From Ischnura elegans (Eukaryota; Arthropoda; Insecta; Odonata; Coenagrionidae), in assembly GCF_921293095.1 (NCBI RefSeq), contig NC_060251.1, forward strand, positions 56,747,585 to 56,811,584: a stretch of 64,000 nt of DNA. Direction: 5' to 3'. The stretch's first letter is position 1. Each line of letters begins with the position of its first letter. The translations under genes were made by a program, and so were the position numbers. Shown here piece after piece: positions 21,570-32,575 of the stretch. Below the pieces are notes generated by a model. It saw only the letters and a list, made by a program, of their open reading frames with translations, was not told the origin of the DNA and searched no databases.

Positions 21570-21850
21570 TGGTGGATTTAGGAGGGGGGCACGGGGGAAC
21601 GTGCCCCCCCCCCCCCCCAGACGCTTAAGGGATAGACGAGATTTTTAATACAAAATACTAATAAATTTTATATTTTAATATAAAAGTTATAAATATTCAC
21701 TTACTAATAACTTTGATATTAAAATCAAGAGTATATTTCTGACAGTAATTCTTGCCTGTAGTTTTTAATCTCAGTATGAGAAGATCGTTGTCTGCCAGAC
21801 TCTGGTACCCCCTTCCTCCCAGAAAAAAAATCCTGGATTCGCCCTTGCTC
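21570..21850. mobile_element. hAT-like MITE, family M3, copy 1
   Basis: Left end GGTGGATTTAGGAGGGGGGC and inverted right end ..AATCCTGGATTCGCCC pair imperfectly; a C-run adjoins the left end. Interior segment TTTTTAATCTCAGTATGAG and AAGATCGTTGTCTGCCAGAC recurs at 50405-50450. No clear target duplication. Confidence 0.6.
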
Positions 21851-21854
21851 GGCA

Positions 21855-22097
21855 CGTCCCTTTTTCCGTTGCTGAAGCCATGGCTGGTATCGTCCTTCAG
21901 CCAATCAGAACGATCGGCCGATGACAGCGATTGTAACGCCGTGCTTGGCTTTTAATTGAACGACAGATTTAAAGACGGAAAGTGACGGAATATGCGTTGG
22001 AAAAGGAACAGTGGAAAAAGGGACGGCAAGAAAATGATGGGTCTAGCGATCATTTATTTGGTCCCTGAAAACCTATCGTTGGAGCTATAACTCAGAG
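21855..22097. repeat. dispersed repeat family R4, copy 1
   Basis: Contains CCAATCAGAACGATCGG and GGAAAAAGGGACGGCAAG, then GCGATCATTTATTTGGTCCC and TGAAAACCT. The same series is at 23590-24105 (partly inverted) and 53738-53850. Probably parts of one DNA transposon family; ends not defined. Confidence 0.5.
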
Positions 22098-22391
22098 CAG
22101 TGGCGTAGCGAGGGATGGAGGTCCTGGGGGTCCAAACCCCCTATTCCCTAAATATGAGAACACTATTACTTTGCTTCATAAAAGAAAACGAAATATTGAA
22201 AAATCATGAATATACAAAATATTTCTTCGACAAATGAAGTTTTTTTCGATTATGAGTTAAAATGAGTTTAAAACCCTCTGCTTACTAAAGAAAAGTAACC
22301 CTGTACCCTGGTAGTAGTACCCTGTTTCTCAAAAATCCCCCCCCCCCCTCATTTTTGACCCCCCCGGACTAAATTCCTATCTATGCCACTG
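22098..22391. mobile_element. hAT-type MITE, family M1, copy 2
   Basis: Ends CAGTGGCGTAGCGAG and TATCTATGCCACTG. Flanks ACTCAGAG and GTTCAGAG agree at 6 of 8 positions. Inserted into repeat R4. C-run near the right end. Confidence 0.85.
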
Positions 22392-22585
22392 GTTCAGAGG
22401 GACGGAAAAAATGATCCAGTGATTCAGGCAGAGGGCTTAAAATTGAAGGGCTTTTATATATATATATATAGGAAGGCAAGTAGCCACAAATTTGCTTCGG
22501 GGAGGGCTAGGGTGGCATGCGGGCTACCTATGCTGATAATTGGTAATAGTAAATCCGCAAGTAGGCTTCCGCGGAGATTATAACA

Positions 22586-22776
22586 GTAGGCAGCGATTCT
22601 TCCGGGTTTCCTTCCACGTTTATTTATTTTCTGGACAATATTTCGCCAACTTTCCAGTTGGCTTCCTCAGGTCCGTCAGGTCTTCAGTGGTTCTGAGAAA
22701 GCTAACGGGAATGTGGCGAAATATTGTCCAGAAAATAGATAAACGCGGAAGGAAATCCGGAAGAATCGCAGCCTAC
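22586..22776. repeat. foldback with hammerhead-like core
   Basis: Arms 22586-22651 and 22713-22776 are imperfect inverted copies (GTAGGC.GCGATTCTTCCGG outward). On the minus strand the left side reads CTGAGGA, A, GCCAAC, TGGAAA, GTTGGC, GAAA, TATTGTC: core strings plus a perfect 6-bp stem II. The plus-strand right side reads CTGAGAA .. GGCGAAATATTGTC, a degraded version. Stem I pairing is not evident. Confidence 0.78.
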
Positions 22777-23193
22777 GGCATAATAAATCTATCTATTTAA
22801 TTAAATAAGCTATAGATGCATATTTCTTTACTGCTGAAATGGCCGTAATCATAATGGATTGGTCTGTATCGGGATTTAATCTCGAAATTTGCCCGACTTT
22901 TGGACATTTTTAAAAAACTTTTGGGTTCTGATAGCATTCATTAATGCTCAATAGTTTTGAAAAAAAAATCTTTGTGCTTGACTCGATTGATAAATCCCCT
23001 CATGTTCGAATTAAAGATATTCTTAAGGAATCCTCTTCCATAAAATTTCTGAAGAGATTTCTCAAAAAATTTTCTCTTTTCAAATTTAGACCAACTTGCA
23101 TTCAACCGATATGCATTTTTTTGCGTTGCGGCTAGAGTAAGGTTGTTGGGTTCTTGTTCGGAGTATAGGTGTCCCTATGCTAGTTGTCTCCTG

Positions 23194-23505
23194 CAGGGGC
23201 GCAGCTAGGAATTAAGGCTAGGGGGGGGGGGGGTTTCAGGCGCAACTAATACTAGAGGGTCTGGGGGTACGTCATACCTGCCAGGGGTAAGCGGGAGGAG
23301 CGACGGCCCACCGCCAGAAAAAATTAAGATAAATCGTTCAAAATTGTGAGTTTTACGGCCTTCTTAGGGATATTTTATTAATCCTTACACTATTATATAA
23401 GTAATATTAATCCCATTAAATAAAGTAGATTAAAATTAAAAAATTGTCTGAGCTCTGGGGAGGGGGTTTATCCCCCAAACCCCCCTTCCCCTCGCTGCGC
23501 CACTG
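23194..23505. mobile_element. hAT-type MITE, family M4, copy 1
   Basis: Ends CAGGGGCGCAGCTAGGAATT and CTCGCTGCGCCACTG. Exact 8-bp duplication GTCTCCTG (23186-23193 and 23506-23513). A second copy in the opposite orientation is at 49389-49685. Non-coding, 312 bp. Confidence 0.93.
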
Positions 23506-23589
23506 GTCTCCTGAGCGGATGTATCGCGGGCAGTCGCTATAAAGCCTAGATCACAGGATCATTCTTCCTGCCTCTCTGAGAGGAAGCTC

Positions 23590-24105
23590 CAGAGGTTTTT
23601 GTGGGACCAAATTAATGATTGCTCGAGGCATCATTTTCTGAATCACATTGTCATTCCCACCGTCCCTTATTCCATTTCTTATTCCATCACTTTCCGTATA
23701 TCGACGGCTTAATTTCTAACGACACGTAACTCAGACTTTGGCCGGTCTGAGTTAATACTGCTAATAAAAAATAAAATTTAAGCAAAAAAAACAACTCTTT
23801 TTTTGAAAATATATGCTCCTTTTTCAATTTTATGCATTTTAGGTTTTTAATTTCAATTAAAATTACGTACAATTAAAAAAATAAATCGTTTTTCTCTCTC
23901 CTGAAAAGTTGCTATTTTTCAGATACGTGTTGTTAAAACTTAGTCATCGATATATATAATTGCCATTCAAATAAAACCCAATAGTGGGGTTATAAATGCT
24001 GTTAGCGGTAGAGCGCTCTGATTGGCTGAAAGACGGTGCCAGGGATGGTTTCAGCTACGGAATAAGGGACGTACCGCCAGATGGAAAAAGGAATGGGATT
24101 TCCTA
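23590..24105. repeat. dispersed repeat family R4, copy 2, split by MITE M5
   Basis: GGGACCAAATTAATGATTGC and CATTCCCACCGTCCCTTATT match the inverse of 53745-53850. The right part (GATTGGCTGAAAGACGGTGC .. GGAATAAGGGACGT) matches the inverse of 21860-21910. The M5 MITE (23699-23952) lies in the middle. Confidence 0.5.
23699..23952. mobile_element. TA-flanked MITE, family M5, copy 1
   Basis: About 36-bp imperfect inverted ends (TATCGACGGCTTAATTTCTA inward; right end inverted TATCGATGACTAAGTTTTAA) with TA on both sides. Conserved interior TTTGGCCGGTCTGA and AATAAATCGTTTTTCTCTC. Copy 2 at 52205-52463. TA duplication suggests a Tc1/mariner-type origin. Confidence 0.78.
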
Positions 24106-24109
24106 GAAG

Positions 24110-26038
24110 AATTTTGAAGTAGAAAGCAGCAGGATTATAATTATATCTATTGATAATTATGTCATTTGCTAACTTTTACTCTGGGTACTTGTAACAATAA
24201 CTAATCAAATATAACACACAAAATTTACAAAGAAACAAAATTCAAATAATGATAATCCTTGACAGCGAAAAAATTACAGTTTGTTTATTAGTCATATGCG
24301 TAGTATTTCTCCTTGTATTCGGTTCAGTATTTTAGTGCTCAATGTCCATAAATTAATGAAATTTTAATTTTGCTCACAATTTGAATGTAAGCCCATCATC
24401 ATCTTGAAGGCTGAAGCCTAGTTAGCTTATAGGAAAATCCGGCTCAAAATATTTCTCAGTAGATTATGTTGTAAGGGAGAAAGAAAAATTATGATATTCG
24501 ACAAAGAATAATTGACCGCGGAGTTGAAGGAATGAAATATTCACTGGCTTCATAGCGAAATGGAAATTTATCCCTTTTGGAAAGAGTGGAAGAAAGTTCA
24601 ATGCCAGATAATAAATAAGACTCGAGGGATACATAAACATGGCTAGTGCCTGACAACCGTGGAACCGAATTAGGCAATGGTGATAAAGACAAGGCTCTAA
24701 AGTTCCTTGAGAGTGTATCTTATGCTCACAAGGACATAAAAATATTTTTCCATAGACCTTCGAAGACGTTCTACCTTTTAACTTTATAATACCCATAAAA
24801 TTTAATTAAATTTAAAGTATGGCAGGAAGTATTTATTTCTATGTCGTCCTTGATCGTGGCGAATGTAAATACAGACTTCCGATCATTATACATCTCAAAG
24901 CTCCAACTTATCTTCCCCCATCGAATTGAATGAATGTTTGAGTCAATTATCCGAGAAGTTGTTCATTTTAGAAATGATGCTTGAGTTTCTTTCGATTTTT
25001 ACTGCGGTTAAGTGTTGCTCGTGGGATAATTTTAACAATTACTGTTATCAATCTGGTAAGCAATGCCGTATTGATGGATTCCTTTATTCGTAAAATGAAG
25101 CTATTTGGTTCATTTCCCCCCAATATTGCATCTTTTTACGAGAATTTATAATCGCAGCAGTAAAAAAATAATATATTTTCTTATATCGGAAAGTGTTTGT
25201 TAGGGACATCTGTGGACAAATTCCAATTTCTTAAAATGAGTTATTCTTTTTCTTGTGTAGTCATCGTGGAAGCAAATCTATTTATCTAAACCCATGTTAC
25301 TTCTGCTGTAGTAAAAGTCGGAAGTAACCTATAAATACGTGTATGATGAAACACTTACGTTTTTACGGCACATAGTGTCAGCTACCACATGCAATACGCC
25401 GGCAGCAATTTTCGAAATTTGTGGTTTATGTGGATAAAACAAAACATGTTGGTCTTTCACTTAGAATAATTTCATCCATTATTCTTGCTGCGGATTATCA
25501 GCGCCTGCGAGCTTTGAATGAGCTCCCTTAATCTAGCGCTACGATTCGTTTTTCGTATAGCCAGTTCGCTACTTATGTCAAAAATAATAATTTTATTGTG
25601 TTTATTCTGTTTTTATGGCAGTAATACGAATCATCATTGGTGAATAAATTTATAGAAATTAATGCTTGATTATTTTGATACAAAATATCTTCATTTGTAA
25701 AATATATTTTCCTCACAATTTATTTTTACTAATCTTGTCTTTTACTGTATCAATATCATCGGTCTGCATTCCTACGCGTTTGCCGCAATTCTTCACCAAT
25801 ATATCTAGTCAGATAATATTTTCACTTTCTAATATTTTCATAGTCTTCTCTTGGCATCGTTATTCATCTTCTCCTCTTATACATTTCGTCTGAGGTCTTC
25901 TGTCTGTGCACGTGTCCTTCGACGATTTTAAGCCACCATGTCTCATGATGCGACCGATTCAATTGTTTCGTTTTCTACCGAAGGTTTTTGAAAAAGCTTC
26001 TCTTACCTCAGTACCTGTCACTATTCCTTTTCTAATAT
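24110..26038. other. anonymous AT-rich DNA
   Basis: About 1.9 kb without recognisable coding sequence, terminal repeats or matches elsewhere in the window. Confidence 0.45.
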
Positions 26039-26144
26039 TCATGATTCCTGATATGGTATGGTATTTGGAGGAGGCGACCGACAGTTGAGGCCCTTTGCCC
26101 CATGAGGGAATGGTAGGTAAGGAGGGGTGGAGAGAAACCCGGCG

Positions 26145-26183
26145 CACAGTGGGCTGAAATCGAAAAAAGCTGGCCAAAAATTA
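26145..26183 (+). repeat. Transib left terminal repeat, RSS-like
   Basis: Heptamer CACAGTG (26145-26151), a 22-bp spacer, then CCAAAAATT (26174-26182), which agrees with the V(D)J nonamer ACAAAAACC at 6 of 9 positions. With a 23-bp spacer the block reads CAAAAATTA. The 37 bp 26145-26181 are identical to the inverted right end. Confidence 0.85.
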
Positions 26184-27596
26184 TTTTTTTCACTTTTTAA
26201 TTCGGAAAAAACTATTATATTTTCAAATTATAGAATGATCAGTGGCCAAATTACTGAAATAATTTTTTTCATAACTAATTTTTTTAAAGCAGGAGACGTC
26301 TTTAAATTATATGAAAAATGATCTCAAAATTTTTTCCCCATTTTTTGAAAAAATCGACTGAAGTTTTTTGCTACTGTTGCGTTATGTTTTAAAATGTCTA
26401 AATTTAAATCATTGCATAATAAAAACTAACATTTTAGGAATCCGTTTTAGAGAAAGTTTTTATTATAGCGTTAATTTTTATTACTTTTATTTAAACAATT
26501 TAATTGTCCTATTTTTCACGTATTTTTAACATAATGTAGAGAAAAACTTGATGTTTTTCACTTAGCTTCACGAAATGTTTAGCACCACATTATAAAATAA
26601 AGTGTCAAATTTAGTTATCAATTGAAAAATCCTGCCCCAATTTGCCACCCCGCCTCTCCTATCAAGTTATGTGCGTGAATGTCCAACCGCTCGACGTGGT
26701 GGTTAAATGCGAACATTAGTTCAGACTTAGCTGTAGTCGAGGATAATTCGTTCAAAGTGAGACGAAATTACAATTATCTACACTTACATACACTGCATAC
26801 ATTTATCATACCATATTAGTCTAATTGTTCCAATTTTTCCAAGGGCACATTGCGATGCCTTTCATAAGACATGAAATAGACTTAACGATTACGCCGGCAA
26901 GTCAGATTCTTGTCTCGGGAAGCGGGCGGCTGCAAAGCATTATATATTAATTCTTATAAAACCCAATACTATGCACTATGCACTCGCATATTTTGCTCTC
27001 CACGCCATCTTAGGCCGTTTATAACTCCCATCAGCTCAAACAGTGGAAAGGGCACACGTGTGGCGGAGCGCCGCCGTGGCGGGTACTACCCTGCCGACCG
27101 CGTTAATCCCTATTGTACCCGAAACCACCAATGTGTTATGATTCCTATTTAGCGTTAAAGAAGTTCTGTACTCGGTTCATAACTGTCCCTTTATAGAAAT
27201 GCCGCTTATTGCTTTATTGCCTCGGTGTATGAAGGGGTTTTTGCACTGTTGAGGATCGCTTCCCTTCGACATCCGTGCAAACGTTTTCTACGAAGTAGCT
27301 CGCACGGGGTTTTCCACAAATGCTTCTTTCCAATTGGTTGAAAAATATTCCGTTTCAAGAAGTTAGTTTTTCTTCTTGAGTGCGAAAGGATCTCAGGGCT
27401 TGTGTTACGGAAGCGAAGAACCAGAGTTTATTTTTCCCTATATCGTGACATTTCAGCGTTGAGGCCGAACTATCACTAATGAAGGAGATCTCAGAACGAT
27501 AAAAAGGTATATTTTCCAAGTAAAATATCTCAGTGATCGTGTGTATTTTTCAGGGAATTATGCTCTAATTTCGTTTTCCTTGTCCCGTGATTTAGA

Positions 27597-27854
27597 TTGT
27601 TGATATTTTGGATGAGAGGAAACGGAGCGCATGAAAGTAACCCGCAAAGAATACATGATGTTATTGTTAATGGAAGTGAAAATTCGCTGTCGTCGAAACG
27701 TAAATTGGCCCTTCAATATCTTCATGATGAGTTAAACTTGGGGAAAGACGAGAAGACAAAGGAAATGTTGAACAAAGTCATGAATAAATACTTTTCAATA
27801 GGTATATCCAGAAATGGGAAGAATGCAAGAGAACCAGTGCCAGTTTTGAAGTAA
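27597..27854 (+). other. unassigned 85-codon ORF inside the Transib element
   Basis: Opens with MLIFWMRGNGAHESN and has a charged, helix-prone middle (KRKLALQYLHDELNLGKDEK). It lies upstream of the recognisable transposase tail, on the same strand, and could be residual N-terminal transposase or unrelated sequence. No catalytic motif seen. Confidence 0.35.
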
Positions 27855-27929
27855 AATTTCGATGTTGGTTAGGGAAGGATATAGGTACTGCTCCCTACAG
27901 ATATGAATAAATCTCTTCTTGAGACTCTT

Positions 27930-28614
27930 TGTTCAAGCATACTCAAGGCACGACTAATGATGGGAACACTGCCCGACGTTTTTTTCTGATCCTAAGCTAA
28001 TATCGGTATATTTACCATCAGAAACTCATATTATAAAGATTTTTATTTATTAATGCCAAAATTTGTTATGAATATTTAGAATTTTTTTGGAAGAAGGATT
28101 TTGGTGAGGACTTCTTTTCCTTCTCAAATACGGATTAACGAGGATCTTATCTCGAGGTTTGCCTCAATTTTAAAAGCTCTGACATCTGGACTTGAGATAG
28201 ATTACGCCAATTTCAGCGTATACTGCTCAGAAACTGCATCCCTTTTTGTGGATTTGTATCCGTGGTTATGTACGCCCGCGCCGCCCACGGTGCACAAATT
28301 GATGTTTCATGGAGCATAAATTGCCAAGGCAGCAGTGCCTCCAATTGGCCAACTTTCGGAGGAAGCTTTGGAGTCTCGCCACAAAGATATCAGAAGATTC
28401 CGAGCGCACCACACGCGAAAATGTTTCGCGCTTAACTGAAATGGGAGATATTTTCCGAAGGCTCCTAATTACTTCGGATCCTCTAATATCCAATAGTTAT
28501 GTATGTATAAATGATAAAAGAAATGTTTTAAAGGATATACGAAACTTACTTGTATTGGAGGAGCCAACTTCTGATGAGGACAGTGACAGCGGGGAATCCG
28601 ATGAAAACTGGTAG
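27930..28614 (+). pseudogene. Transib transposase C-terminal region (RAG1-core-like), broken
   Basis: Three frames must be combined. NDGNTARRFF (27956-27985) corresponds to NGNFARKL of RAG1. After about 110 bp of unmatched sequence, INEDLISRFASILKALTSG (from 28125) leads to LYPWL and TVHKLMFHGA (ends 28316), then an in-frame TAA at 28317-28319. Reading on, IGQLSEEALESRHKDIRRFR (28344-28403) aligns with the RAG1 GAWASEGNESGNK..FRRFR segment; the SEE at 28356-28364 sits where RAG1 has its catalytic Glu962. A +1 shift near 28420 restores SRLTEMGDIFRRLLITSDPL and an acidic tail ending ESDENW at 28611. The regions with the two catalytic Asp are not visible. Family role: RAG1-related DDE transposase acting on RSS-like ends. 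Confidence 0.88.
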
Positions 28615-29092
28615 CGGGCTGGTTTTATCCCTTATGTAAACTTATGTTTCATATATTTATGTTAATTTATTATGGTTCATAAATAATTTCATGTGGTATT
28701 GTAGTTCATGGTTTAAATTGTTTGCTAAATGATTTCTCTTGGGTGTTCTCGCATACAAAATGTAGACGCAAAGTTAATTGACTAAATCATTAATAATGTT
28801 TAAAAATATAATTTTATGCATTTACTATGAAATTTTTTTTTTAAATTTCTAAATTTAATCAAAAACTACTTATTTTTTTATTCCTAACTATTAATTTCAA
28901 TTAAATGTTCCCTCTCTATTGAAGCGATCCAAAAAGTCGATTTTTGGTTATTTTCCGTCTCTGCGAATTTGTTTTTAAAAAACTCCCCGGATCAATTTTT
29001 CGGCAAAATGTCTTTATATTCATGTTATATAGCCTAAAAAAGATTAGTAGGAAAAATTTCATCAAGCTAATTATAAAAATATGGAAGATATG

Positions 29093-29129
29093 ATTTTTGG
29101 CCAGCTTTTTTCGATTTCAGCCCACTGTG
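29093..29129 (-). repeat. Transib right terminal repeat, RSS-like
   Basis: Read on the minus strand: CACAGTG, a 22-bp spacer, then CCAAAAATC, which agrees with the V(D)J nonamer ACAAAAACC at 7 of 9 positions. Both ends have the same spacer length, as in described Transib elements and unlike the 12/23 pair of vertebrate RSSs. Confidence 0.87.
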
Positions 29130-29359
29130 CGGCGTCGGCATCAGCCTACTCCTAACGAAAGGCGCCAAGGGGACCACGGCTTAACGTCCCAGTAGACGGA
29201 CCGAGTGATGTGCTTGAAATGTCCTCCACACAACATTCAAGCAGGGATCGGGCAGTCTCTGAAAATTCTCAGCCATCGCCGGGATTTGAACCCGAGCCCA
29301 CGGTGAGGGTAGCCAACACTCTAGCCACTACACCAACCCGATCCCCCATCATGATTCCT

Positions 29360-30520
29360 CTGGTGCACTGCATTTCGAATGCTTTGACCTTCGATAAATT
29401 AGCTATTAGCGTTGAAAAAGGGAAGGGTCTGCTTGGAGTTTTATGGGGTCACCAACTACCCACTGCCTTTGATTACAAAAATGCCATCGCTGGCAATGGA
29501 TTGGCACTTTGAAATCCAATACTCTTTGTAATCGTTTGGAATATTTTGACGAGTGTGACCTATTGATTGGTGACAGTGATGGATCAGTGTACACGCATTG
29601 CAGAAGTTGAAAATTGACAGCATGGCTGGTGATCCGTTCTAAGTCAATTCTTGAATAATTATCTGCACGGCGATTGAGTGAAAAGCAATGGCAGAGAATT
29701 AAGGCAATCTTGGGATTGTATTTTTACTTCTCTACTTGCCAAGTCATGATTAACTCTGAGTACACAAATGTCGAAAGAAGCTTGAAAAGAGGGACAGAGA
29801 AAAAGTGTATTGGGCATTTCCATGAAAATGTCAACTATTTCTCTATAATTAAAGTTTAGGCTGGAAATATTTTATATTGATAAATCGACAGCTAAGTGGT
29901 TGAATTTTATGAAATCAGTATTTGAAACATTATTCATAGCCTTATTAAAAGTTTTCAAATTATACTTCGATTCGTGGAGTTTTGAAGATGTTTGAAATAA
30001 TTACCCTTAAGAGGTTGACCTGGTAGTAATTCCGTCACATATTAATGTTGGACATATTTAGAAGGTATTTCGATAATTAATTTTGTTTCTGTATATGAAA
30101 ATAACCTTCATAAATGTTTTTGATCATGCACAGTTAGAAGTTTGGCATTTTTTTGTATTTTACAATTTTATCGATATATCATATTGCATAGTTTTCTCTA
30201 AAGGTAATTTCGTCTCAAATGAAATGGCCCTATCATAAAACTGGCGAATTTTTTATATTTAGGCGTTAAACCTCAGATGAAGAAGAATTTATGATTATAT
30301 TGGCTCATTTAACTAGTGAAAAAATCGTGATTACGAGGATTGAATAGATAAACTGCTGAAAATCCTGGCGAAGTTTTTCTAGTGTTTTTTATGCATGCTA
30401 TTCCAATGATTACACGGGATACCTTAATATAGTCTGGCCAGGAGTATGAGTTTAAATTAAAAGGAGAAGGGGTTGGCAGTTTCCCATTATTTGCTAACTT
30501 GAGACAACCTCTATGATGTT
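29360..30520. other. anonymous DNA
   Basis: No gene or repeat recognised. Confidence 0.4.
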
Positions 30521-30534
30521 ATGTCGGTTGCATA

Positions 30535-30775
30535 CATTGGCAATAATTACAGTAACGGTTAGAGTAATGCCTTGTAGACAGTGAAGATTTTTGGGTTTCA
30601 CACCGAGTAAGGTCATCCAATCTCCTTCCGACGTTTCGATGTGAAACTCGCCCATCGTACCCAGGGATTTTGGATTCCAATGAATCCTGTGTGAAACCTG
30701 AGAAATCTTCACCGTTCATTGTTTGCCGGGAAAAAGTAGACATTACATCAATGCCTTGTAGAGTTTGCACGCAGC
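30535..30775. repeat. inverted repeat with GAAACGTCGG-type motif
   Basis: AATGCCTTGTAGACAGTGAAG and GGTTTCACAC (from 30568) recur inverted at 30685-30765 (GTGTGAAACC..AAATCTTCAC; AATGCCTTGTAGAG). The minus strand of the loop carries CACATCGAAACGTCGG, the same GAAACGTCGG string found in the 44.9- and 45.1-kb repeats. Arms are interrupted and diverged. Confidence 0.5.
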
Positions 30776-32130
30776 TATATCAATTGAGTATGCACCATTT
30801 GCATGTGTTACTCGGTATCTGTTAATATTTCGGTTCAATGATAATGAAATCTTAGTTTAATAAAGGAAAGGTCAGAAGATGTTGGTAGTAGGAGTGAGTA
30901 ATGATGAATCTCTTTAAGGGAAAGCGATATGTAGAAAAGTGAATAATAATCAAATACATCAGTATGGTCATACGAAAAAAATATAATTAGCTTGAGGAAT
31001 TAACTATTTTGAAAATTTCCGAAATCCAATTTTTTCCCCCTGCTTTCTGAGCAAACCCGCCACCTGGTAGGCCGACATTATAATTGCGTTCAGCTGGTAA
31101 CTGGCGAAGCAGAACTAACAGTAAATAAACTAAACTAATTTAGTAAATGTACCGAATATTGCCACAAAAAGTGGAAAGAAAAGCAAACAGAAATCTCCAT
31201 AAAACCCTTAAAATATTCTCCAATAGCAACTGGAATAGCAACAATGACTTGTAATGAAAATAATGCAAAGTAAAAATATTTTTTATAAAAAAGACGTTTA
31301 ATCGCGAACTAAAAAGAATACAATAAAATATTTGTTCATTCAATTTTTAAATGAATTTTGATGTGAAAAATTGTTATGATGACTCTATCATTCTCCATCC
31401 TTTAAATGATCGCAGCGCCGTCATCGGATTTTGGTGGCCATTTTTTGAACTGATCTCCACATTCTATTTTAAATTATGAATTATAATCGAGATAAAGTTA
31501 TATTGATAATTAAAGTAATAGAATGTTGCATTGTCATCTGGTTCTGCGTGATCCTGATTATAATTTTAGCTTGATAGATAATCGGAAAGTGGGTTAAAAT
31601 TGCAAGATTTGACCCGGAAAAGATGATAAGAAACAAAGCGAGTTTATAAAAACGTTATAAAATACCGCCGAGCGAGGCTGATGCATCCTCTTATATATGC
31701 ATTTGGGACCCTCCTTACTGGGACCACTTTTGACTGTATCTTTCCTCTTGAAATCCTCTTGAAACCCGTCGTGCATGATACCACTTTCACGGGCACTTCT
31801 CGCCAACATTTATTTTGACCATGGCATCTGTTTTAGGAACGCCGACGCCCGTGGATGTCTCTTGGAGCTACGTTCCGACCGATTTCGGGACAAAAACGCG
31901 TAACTCCTTGCTCGCCATTCTCGTTATGCAATTCCATCGTTCCAGTTTTCCAAGACCATTGTTGTTTTTGGCGGTTAAGTCACGGGTGGTGCGCACGTAT
32001 CGTGGTTCTTTTTGTATTATTTTGCCGTCTCAAAAGAAAAAGAAACGTTTCCAGTGTCTTGGGTGAAGGTCAGAATGGGTATTAGGTACATTTTTTCTAT
32101 TGCGCGTTTCTTCTTTTAAGACCGCCATAG

Positions 32131-32232
32131 TTGGAACCAAGGGGACTTCATCATTGGAGGCACAAGAATATGGCGGTTAAGCGTTTTTATCTGTTGCCGT
32201 TTCGGGAGAGTTTAACTCCGCAGCGCCATTAG
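32131..32232. repeat. ~95-bp direct repeat, copy 1
   Basis: AACCAAGGGGAC.. GGAGGCACAAGAATATGGCG .. TGTTGCCGTTTCG .. CGCAGCGCCAT recurs in the same orientation at 32478-32575. CpG content is higher than in the surroundings. Not recognised as a known repeat. Confidence 0.65.
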
Positions 32233-32477
32233 CCAGTATTAAGTGGTATATTACATTTGGAACTACTTAACAATTCCAACCAAAGTTAGTGAGTCAAAAT
32301 CGGCCGGTGACTATTGACGCTGTGTTAATATGTATGCGTACGTAAACTGTTGCGTACAAGTCAGCAGCGTTCCTTTGTTGCAAGTTGTGAAACATAATAA
32401 ATAACATCGGAGGTGTTGAAATGAAATGCTTTTCTACACACGAAAAGGTATATTTATGCCTTCCATAATGCCAACCA

Positions 32478-32575
32478 CACAACCATGGGGACACCATAAG
32501 GAGGCCCAAGAACATGGCGGTGATGCGTTGTATTTGTTGCCGTTTCGCGCGCATTTTATTCGGTGGCGCCATGCC
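32478..32575. repeat. ~95-bp direct repeat, copy 2
   Basis: AACCATGGGGAC.. GGAGGCCCAAGAACATGGCG .. TGTTGCCGTTTCG .. GGTGGCGCCAT; about 80% identical to 32131-32232. Confidence 0.65.

Larger units (their letters stand above)
26145..29129 (+). mobile_element. Transib DNA transposon with RSS-like ends
   Basis: 2,985 bp bounded by a 37-bp perfect terminal inverted repeat that starts CACAGTGGGCTGAAATCG. Flanked by a 5-bp duplication CGGCG (26140-26144 and 29130-29134). Transib elements are known for 5-bp, GC-rich target duplications and for ends resembling V(D)J recombination signals. Here the first seven bases are exactly the heptamer CACAGTG. A broken transposase with RAG1-core similarity lies at 27930-28614, confirming the family. 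No intact catalytic N-terminal two thirds are visible, so this copy is non-autonomous. It inserted into a SINE. Confidence 0.92.
26050..29348 (-). mobile_element. tRNA-derived SINE, family C, copy 1 (split by Transib)
   Basis: On the minus strand, the head starts near 29345 with GGTTGGTGTAGTGGCTAGAG (A box) and GGGTTCAAATCCCGGC (B box, about 29278-29293). The body CCGTGGTCCCCTTGGCGCCT is shared with copy 2 at 36903-37160. An 11-bp target duplication TCATGATTCCT flanks the whole unit (26039-26049 and 29349-29359). Without the Transib insertion (26145-29129) the SINE is about 309 bp. The peptide reading PGFEPEPTVRVANTLATTPT is tRNA-head translation. Confidence 0.9.

Noticed and set aside
29210..29512. 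100-codon ORF containing PGFEPEPTVRVANTLATTP
   Set aside because: Translation of a tRNA-derived SINE head and body.
31815..32085. Overlapping ~80-codon ORFs in CpG-rich DNA
   Set aside because: Two frames open at once with poly-Lys from an A-run; no domain and no splice context.
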